A DNA stretch of 64,000 nucleotides from Ciona intestinalis (lineage: Eukaryota > Chordata > Ascidiacea > Phlebobranchia > Cionidae): positions 5,535,350-5,599,349 of the forward strand of contig NC_020172.2 of NCBI RefSeq assembly GCF_000224145.3, written 5' to 3'. A model generated the notes under the pieces. It was not told the origin of the DNA, made no database searches, and worked only from the letters and a program-made list of their open reading frames with translations. The translations under genes were made by a program, and so were the position numbers. Positions 59,401-64,000 of the stretch are shown in pieces (position 1 is the stretch's first letter; every line of letters begins with the position of its first letter).

Positions 59401-62400
59401 GGCCACATTTTATATGATATTCATGTTTAGACGACCAACACGAGTCCCCTGTGTGAGCCAACTCTACTTAAACATATCGGTTAGGCGTCAAAACCTTCTG
59501 CAGGATTCGCTCGACCAAATATATGGGTAAGGGTCATGTATTATGTTTGTAATAATGTGGGTGAGGTCTTCAGTGAGGCACACCTGAGACCTGGGATGTA
59601 GGTATATTACCCCAACACCCAGGGTGCTACCATCTAGACCCCACTGAGGCAGTTTATAGACACTTAATAATAGAGATTCTATTCTATAAGGGTGAGGTCT
59701 TCAGTGACGCACACCCGAGACCTGGGATGTAGGTCTATTACCCCAACACCCAGGGTGCTACCATCTAGACCCCACTGAGGCAGTTTATAGACACTTAATA
59801 ATAGAGATTCTATTCTATAAGGGTGAGGTCTTCAGTGAGGCACACCCGAGACCTGGGATTATAGGGTGCTACCATTAAGACCCTGCTAATCAATTTATAA
59901 ACACTTTTAGAAATCGCAAACAGTTGAAAAAGAAGTTACGAGTTTCCTTCATTGGCGAACCAGGATATGACATGGGAGGTTTAACTAAGGAGTGGTTTCT
60001 ACTATTGTTGAGAAAGGTGAGCTACTTGGGTGGTATTTGAACCTAGGATCCCTGGTTCTCCAACCCTGACCTGGATTCGAACCTAGGATCCCTGGGGTAT
60101 TTGAACCTAGGACCCCTGGTTCTCCAACCCTGGCCCGGATTCAAACCTAGGATCCCTGGTTCTCCAACCCTGACCTGGATTCCAATCCAGGAACCCTGCA
60201 ACCCTGGCCTAGATTCGAACCCAGGATCCCTGGGTCTCTAACCCTGGCCTGGATTCGAACCCAGGATCCCTGGTTTTCCAACTCTGGCCTGGATTCAAAT
60301 CCAGGATCCCTGGTTCTCCAACCCTGGCCTGGATTTGAACCCATAATCCCTGGTTCTCCAACCCTAGCCTGGATTCCAAGTCTATATAATATTAATTTAA
60401 ACATCAACATTTTACACTCCAGTTAAAGACTGTACAATGTTACTGACAATTTTGCATAACATGTAGACAAGACACTAACATCTTACTAATACAAACTTCA
60501 GGTTCTAGCACCAGACTATAACACATTCGTATACAACAACAAATCTCATTGTTACTGGTTTGCGGACAATGGTTGTGAAAACTCGTCGGATTTGTTCCTC
60601 GTTGGCGTTGTATCCTTTATTATTATGAATATTTTAAATATTAGTTTGGATTTTTGGATATTTTTGTATTACCAGCATACATATTTATCCTCGCATGGTG
60701 GAAAACGACAGTCGTTATTACACAACTACAGCATGGGTGATTGTTTTTCTGTATGGCTGACAGTTCAGACAACCCATCAGTAACCACTGAGTTGGAGCAA
60801 TTGCTGTTGAGTGTCTTGCCCGAGGGCAAACTTTTTATATGTTGTATGTCTGACAGCAATAGTTTTGTTTTATATTTTTTCTATGTAAATTCTTTTAAAC
60901 ATTTGCCTTAACTTACCTATAATAGCTCATGGGGTTAGCAGTTTATAACTGCATAACATTAGACATAAGGTTGCCGCTTGTGTGTTACAAAAAGTTGCTT
61001 TCATCTGTCCCTAAATCTGGTGTGCAACAACCTGACTCCATTTCTGGTCCCAATATTTCTGAAACTGGTTCACCTGTTTCTGGCCAAACTATTCAACAAA
61101 CTGGTTCAGCTGTTTCTCAAACTGGTCAAACTATTTCCCAAACTGATTCAACTAGTCAACAATCTGGTCCAGCTAGTCAACAATCTGGTCCAAACAGTCA
61201 GCAATCTGGTCCAACTAGTCAACAAGCAGAGAATGAAAAAGAGACAATCAACCAGAATCTTTGTGGTGTGATTCCAGTAACACTTGAAGATTACAGAAGT
61301 ATTGACCCTGTAAGTAATTATTGTTATAATTTAAGACAGGATTTGAACCCAGGATCCCTGGTTCTCCAACCCTGGCCTGGATTCGAACCCAGGATCCCTA
61401 GTTCTCCAACCCTGGCCTGGATTCGAACCCAGGATCCCTAGTTTTCCAAACCTGGCCTGGATTTGAACCCGGGATCCCTGGTTCTCCAACCCTGGCCTGG
61501 ATTCGAACCCATGATCCCTAGTTCTCTAAATAACCCTACATTACCCCTAGGACATGGTGAGAGGATTAGAGGAATTGTTGAATTATGATGGGGATGTGGA
61601 AGATGACTTTGGACTGACTTTCCAGGTTTGTTACTTGTTTAGTCATTGCTAGTCTGATGTCATTGCTGTGTGGATTGACGCTTGCGTTGTAACTGAAAGA
61701 TACTGGGTTCGAAGCTCGGTACTGTTACTTTGTGGGCCGTGTGTTTCCTTGGACAAGATGCCATTGACTTTCCCAAGTGGTCACTTATGTGTAGCACCCT
61801 GTGTGTTGGGGTAATGGGCCAACTCTGGTCTAAATCTCAGTTCCCATGGCGTGCCTCACTGTAGGACTTCACCCATATAGAATAGAATGTGCATATACAA
61901 TGTTGGAGTAATGGGCTAACTCAGGCCTAAATCTCAGGTCCCATGACATTTTTTGCTACAGAACCTCACCTATATACAATATATTAACTATCCAGACCAC
62001 CCGAAGTGAACTAGGCAACATACGGAGCATTCCATTGAAACGGGGTGGGGAAGAAATATCGGTCACTGAGTTTAATCGTGACGAATACGTGCAAGCCTAC
62101 TTGGAGTATAAGATGAATAGATCAGTGTATAGGTGGGTTGTCTACCTTGGATGTGACTTACAAGCTACCACGTGTATACCTTGATGGTTTTTATATATGG
62201 CTGACAATTTGGACAACCCATATTGAAGCAATTATGGTTAAGTGTCTTGCCCAAGGACATATGTGTCCAAAATAGTAGCAGTGCCCAGCCTTGTACTCTG
62301 TGCCCCAGTGCTAAATTAGTACTTTTTTTTATAACAAACTTCCAGACAATTCCTTGCATTCCACCCACAAGTTGGTATGTGTTTAACTTTGAGTGTCATT

Positions 62401-63464
62401 TTTTTCCTGTGTAATGACAATTTAGACAACCTATATTAACAAACTCTGTAGTTAAATACATTATATTAAACCTAACACCCCTTCTAGGCAATTCCTTGCA
62501 TTCTACCACGGTTTCTACACCGTTTGTTCATCTAATGCATTAACTTTCCTTTGCCCTGAGGAACTTGAAGTGTTAATATGCGGGAATGCTGTGTTTGATT
62601 TGAAAGATCTGAAGAAACATACAGCTTACCAGGTTGGTGATTGTTTATGAAAATAACACTGTGGCACTGAGGTTAGGCGTTTGAATTATAACCGAAGGAT
62701 ACCGGGTTCAATGCTCGACACTGGTAGCTATATGTGTCCTTGGGCAAGACTAGTAGTGACTTTTCATTTTAACTTACACAATGTACAACTAAACCTGCTT
62801 GATACTGATACCAATACTGACAGACATACGTAGCCTTATGCAAGAGACAGTTAATGTCGTCCAGGTTTTATAAAGTTGAGATATATAAGAATCAGTTTAA
62901 ACTTTAGTTTCAACAATGTAAAAAACATTTCCTTTTCAAATTATTTTTTCTTAACAAGTTATTTGTATCACAGGGTTACCGTAGCAATGACCCAACCATA
63001 ATTTACTTCTGGGAAGTTTTACTATCGTTGCCACGGGAACTACAGAAAAAGTTTCTCCACTTCTGCACGGGGAGTGACCGGGTACCAGTAGGTGGCATGC
63101 AAGAGCTCAACTTTAAAATTGTTCGGACACCAACTGCACAAAATATGTGAGTTTATAATATTTATGGTTTTTTCACTTGTATGCTTATATATATATTTAT
63201 ATATGCTTTGGTGCAATTTTCCTCAACTACTTTTTGCACATTTTTTGTTAAATTATGTATAGTAGGGTGGGGGGGGGGGGAGATTGGACACCTTTACATT
63301 CTATTTTACCCTACTATATATGCTTATTTTTTAACTTTAACAGGCTCCCAATGGCACACACATGTTTCAATCAACTACTTCTCCCACCTTACGGCAACAA
63401 ACAACATTTAGAAGGAAAATTAATCATAGCTGTGAGTAATGCAGAGGGGTTTGGCCTTGAATGA
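50415..63464 (+). CDS. HECTD2: HECT-domain E3 ubiquitin ligase HECTD2
   Basis: HECTD2 transfers ubiquitin from an E2 to substrate through a catalytic Cys. 21 exons: 50415-50558, 50905-50977, 51851-51944, 52186-52309, 53082-53227, 53700-53810, 54805-54925, 56333-56397, 57350-57505, 58040-58185, 58533-58656, 58945-59067, 59431-59526, 59911-60016, 60502-60609, 60926-61309, 61551-61625, 61996-62132, 62488-62632, 62974-63146, 63344-63464. All are in phase, 923 residues (human 776). The N-terminus is Pro/Ser-rich. The middle has YEVLTLM and NPLFTQTNTYGVFAHLLRQ. HECT runs from about residue 508 (RVSFIGEPGYDMGGLTKEWF) to YRSNDPTIIYFWEVLLSLP, GSDRVPVGGM, catalytic Cys891 in PMAHTCFNQLLLPPY and NAEGFGLE. 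Exon 16 carries a long SQQSGP-type insertion. Confidence 0.95.
51188..51319. mobile_element. 132-bp MITE with perfect ~21-bp inverted ends and TTAA flanks
   Basis: TTAA, then GGTGGCTGTACACAGTATCC(G) at 51188, mirrored by CGGATACTGTGTACAGCCAC(C) ending 51319, then TTAA. Exact ends with a TTAA target duplication are the hallmark of the piggyBac superfamily. The interior includes a GCATGCGG / TTCGCATGCG motif. Lies in HECTD2 intron 2. Confidence 0.85.
51415..51605. repeat. TCTGACCCTGATCTG-family repeat in HECTD2 intron 2
   Basis: Nearly identical to 23805-23985 in TMEM127 (GACTTGTAATAAATTCCGCG to GGCATCGTCAGTCTCTTATT), so one of the younger members. Confidence 0.75.
51617..51820 (+). mobile_element. 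Cimi-1-like MITE in HECTD2 intron 2
   Basis: Left end TAGTGGGGTGGGGGAAGATG, right end CCTATCTTCCCCCATCCTAC. It ends about 30 bp before the exon 3 acceptor. Confidence 0.85.
51957..52102 (+). mobile_element. Cimi-1-like MITE lacking its right end, HECTD2 intron 3
   Basis: AGTGGGGAGAAGACACGACA at the left and TTTGTTTACTACCAAATGAG inside. The last ~45 bp and the right inverted end are absent. Confidence 0.75.
52285..52775 (+). repeat. Duplications of the exon 4 3' edge with its splice donor
   Basis: The exon 4 end CCCCAATAATTTACATGGAA + TACAG/GTGATG (52290-52312) recurs in the intron at 52392-52417 (CCCCAATAATTTACATGAAG + TACAG/GTCATA) and at 52742-52770 (CCCCAATAATTTACACGGAA + TACAA/GTAACG). 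Flanks such as ACCTGTTTGTT and the following ATTTATTCCAA...TTTCA words repeat too. A MITE (52511-52708) has inserted into the last unit. Confidence 0.8.
52511..52708 (+). mobile_element. Cimi-1-like MITE, complete, HECTD2 intron 4
   Basis: TATAGTAGGGTGGGGGAAGA at the left, CATCTTCCCCCACCGTACTA + TAT at the right, with TATA target-like flanks. Inserted into the exon-edge repeat array. Confidence 0.85.
54525..54755 (+). mobile_element. Cimi-1-like MITE, diverged, HECTD2 intron 6
   Basis: Left part (GTGGGGTGATATGTGACATA) is diverged and preceded by similar GGGGTAATATGGGACAATA words repeated near 54510. The right end is GTGTCCCTTTTTCCCTACCC. It ends about 50 bp before the exon 7 acceptor. Confidence 0.65.
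54880..54985 (+). repeat. Duplication of the exon 7 3' edge with its splice donor
   Basis: Exon 7 ends GTATGAGGTGCTGACGCTAA + TG/GTAAGTTTGTGGGG. Directly after, GTATGAGGTGCTAACGTTAA + TA/GTAAGTTTGTGGGG repeats it, about 41 bp downstream, with the donor word GTAAGT intact. Confidence 0.85.
54995..55115. repeat. GTGAGGCACGCCATGG-family repeat, HECTD2 intron 7
   Basis: GGGTGAGGCCCTATAATGAG, GCACGCCATGGGACCTGG and AACATTGTATATGCACATTC are present. Confidence 0.7.
55116..56332. other. Remainder of HECTD2 intron 7
   Basis: Contains two related ~90-bp segments near 55600 and 55720 (ATTGTGACCTTTTGTTATTA / CCACGGTACCGCGCCACGG against ATTGTGGCCTTTGTTATGAG / CCATGGTATCATGCCATGG), each with a palindrome. 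A segment at 56145-56275 (GACACACAATCCTGTGAAAC, CTGCCACCCCAGGTTTGG) is shared with the EMC3 introns. No extra exon. Confidence 0.5.
56660..56750. repeat. 20-bp minisatellite, about four units
   Basis: Units AGGGTCACCAATAGTTCAT and AGGGTCACCAGTAGTTCAT alternate, so the higher-order unit is a pair. HECTD2 intron 8. Confidence 0.85.
56850..57325 (-). mobile_element. SINE-tail units in HECTD2 intron 8
   Basis: Three inverted tail units at about 56850-56945, 57135-57230 and 57230-57325 (GTAAGCAGGCACGAGGTGTA, GTTATAACGACTGTCGTTGC, GCCATGCAAGAATAAATAAG). The last ends about 25 bp before exon 9. Confidence 0.7.
58805..58895. repeat. GTGAGGCACGCCATGG-family repeat, inverted, HECTD2 intron 11
   Basis: GGTGTTGGGGTAATGAGTCA and TAGGTCCTCACTCATATGGA match the family on the minus strand. 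Confidence 0.65.
59068..59280 (+). repeat. 15-bp minisatellite starting at the exon 12 splice donor
   Basis: About 14 units of GTGATGTCATTGGTT or GTGATGTCATCAGTT begin within the donor itself (GGAG/GTGTGTGATGTCATT). Because 15 is a multiple of three, exon 12's frame stays open across the array (VVMSL / VVMSS repeats) until TAG at 59261-59263. Confidence 0.85.
59550..59880. repeat. Three tandem copies of the GTGAGGCACGCCATGG-family unit
   Basis: Units of about 135 bp (GGGTGAGGTCTTCAGTGAGG, CACACCTGAGACCTGGGATG, GGGTGCTACCATCTAGACCC, CACTTAATAATAGAGATTCT). The second and third are nearly identical, and the last is shortened. It lies in HECTD2 intron 13, ending 30 bp before exon 14. Confidence 0.85.
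60029..60380. repeat. 40-bp minisatellite array A, HECTD2 intron 14
   Basis: About eight or nine units of GGATTCGAACCCAGGATCCC + TGGTTCTCCAACCCTGGCCT. GGATTCGAACC is the reverse complement of the tRNA T-arm/B-box GGTTCGAATCC. It begins 13 bp after the exon 14 donor. Confidence 0.9.
60675..60840 (+). mobile_element. SINE fragment, HECTD2 intron 15
   Basis: Partial tail (TTTATCCTCGCATGGTGGAA, ACGACAGTCGTTATTACAC) and inverted body (GTATGGCTGACAGTTCAGAC, AGTGTCTTGCCCGAGGGC). Confidence 0.65.
61337..61536. repeat. 40-bp minisatellite array B, HECTD2 intron 16
   Basis: Five units homologous to array A (GATTTGAACCCAGGATCCCT + GGTTCTCCAACCCTGGCCTG), starting 27 bp after the exon 16 donor and ending 14 bp before the exon 17 acceptor. 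It fills most of a 241-bp intron. Confidence 0.9.
61660..61990 (+). mobile_element. SINE head followed by an inverted GTGAGGCACGCCATGG repeat, HECTD2 intron 17
   Basis: Head ATTGACGCTTGCGTTGTAAC and GATACTGGGTTCGAAGCTCG (B-box-like) with a short body to about 61790. Then CCATGGCGTGCCTCACTGTA and related words to 61990, reaching the exon 18 acceptor. Confidence 0.65.
62160..62365 (+). mobile_element. SINE body fragment and exon-19-like decoy, HECTD2 intron 18
   Basis: ATATGGCTGACAATTTGGAC and AAGTGTCTTGCCCAAGGACA mark the SINE. At 62342-62369, CTTCCAGACAATTCCTTGCA + TTCCACC closely resembles the exon 19 acceptor region (CTTCTAGGCAATTCCTTGCA + TTCTACC at 62481-62507), as if the start of exon 19 had been copied upstream. 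Confidence 0.5.
62650..62765 (+). mobile_element. SINE head, truncated, HECTD2 intron 19
   Basis: GTGGCACTGAGGTTAGGCGT, ATACCGGGTTCAATGCTCGA and TATGTGTCCTTGGGCAAGAC, then unrelated sequence. Confidence 0.65.
63259..63321 (+). mobile_element. Internally deleted Cimi-1-like MITE, HECTD2 intron 20
   Basis: TATAGTAGGGTGG, an expanded G run, GATTGGACACCTTTACATTC at the left, then directly TTTTACCCTACTATATA at the right. About 60 bp against the usual 195. It ends just before the exon 21 acceptor. Confidence 0.8.
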
Positions 63465-63550
63465 GTGGTGTGATGTCATAGGAGGAACCTATGATGTCAC
63501 AAGGAGCAGCTATGATGTCATAAGGGGCAGCTGTGATGTCACAGGGGAGT
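63465..63550. repeat. ~22-bp tandem repeat just after the HECTD2 stop
   Basis: Four units of CTATGATGTCATAAGGGGCA / CTGTGATGTCACAGGGG type. Each holds a CRE-like TGATGTCA. It would lie in the 3' untranslated region. Confidence 0.8.
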
Positions 63551-64000
63551 GTTTAGTTGCCTTGTATGTGTTTATCTTGCATGTGTAGTTTGTAAATTCC
63601 ACCCCATGTTTCACACATTATGTGGTAAAGTACTAATTGTTAAATATGTTGTAATACTTCAGTATTGGTATCTGCTTATACATCAGAACAACTAATTTAC
63701 AATCCATATACTATACGCCTCAAAATTGTTGGTTTCAAACTTACGTAATTGCCTATTGTACAATTAATGTTAATTTCTGGTACTATACTACAGTCGTACT
63801 CTGGTACTATTCATATCTTTGGTGCTTTACCTTTGAACTGTGATTATTTTTGCACCTTTTCTATCCTCGACGCGTTTCTCCCTGAAACTAAAGTGTCCGC
63901 ACGCAGCACTGTATCAGTATTTAGACTGTGTTTGCTGTGTTTGCTTTCAAACCAATTAAAACTCATATTTGTTAAACTATGTTGTTAATATTCAAGTAAA
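63551..64000. other. HECTD2 3' flank
   Basis: AT-rich, no further supported gene or repeat. The + ORF from 63749 has no family resemblance or splice support. Confidence 0.5.

Noticed and set aside
60147-60410. Gly/Pro/Glu repeat ORF on the minus strand
   Set aside because: Translation of the 40-bp minisatellite array A. No start context, splice sites or family match.

Overview
The window looks like nuclear DNA from a tunicate, most likely Ciona (C. intestinalis/robusta type). It is AT-rich, with short, GT-AG-spliced, single-copy animal genes packed a few kb apart. It is crowded with three or four short repeat families that resemble those described in Ciona: a ~195-bp MITE with ends near GGGTGGGGGAAGATGGGACA, a composite tRNA-headed SINE, and a GTGAGGCACGCCATGG family. 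Species assignment is inference from gene content and repeats. No bacterial, organellar or intact viral sequence was seen. Six runs of N interrupt the assembly.

Layout, left to right: the last exons of an unrecognised + strand gene (to 2109); TPT1/TCTP (-, 5046-7942); PSMB4 (-, one exon, 10499-11275); HOGA1 (+, six exons, 12110-15660); EMC3 (-, 3' exons present twice, 16644-21690, 5' exons lost in a gap); TMEM127 (-, 23156-24864); DAZAP2 (+, 25933-27317); MED30 (-, 27856-29906), head to head with PFDN1 (+, 30403-30762); EIF4E2/4EHP (+, 31519-34823); a lone signal-peptide-like exon (-, 35331-35366); an unrecognised two-exon gene for 82 residues (-, 37367-37963); a BARX-class homeobox gene (-, six exons over 6.8 kb, 39941-46761); ORC3 (+, one long exon, 47132-49102, 5' end lost in a gap); and HECTD2 (+, 21 exons, 50415-63464). 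Exon phases agree across every junction given for the complete genes.

The genes are mostly unrelated housekeeping functions (proteasome, prefoldin, Mediator, ER insertase, translation repression, replication origin, ubiquitin ligation), with one developmental transcription factor. They do not form an operon-like pathway. MED30 and PFDN1 probably share a promoter region.

The most unusual features are: (1) three gaps each flanked by near-duplicate sequence, including an exon of TPT1 and the last three exons of EMC3, which most simply reflects two haplotypes joined in one scaffold; (2) short duplications of exon edges with their splice sites in HECTD2; (3) a ~70-residue Ser/Gln/Thr/Gly repeat insertion inside the HECT domain; (4) minisatellites touching or crossing splice junctions, two of which carry reverse-complement B-box-like (tRNA T-arm) motifs; and (5) several fold-back elements, including a perfect TTAA-flanked one. 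I did not find a convincing new multi-gene system.
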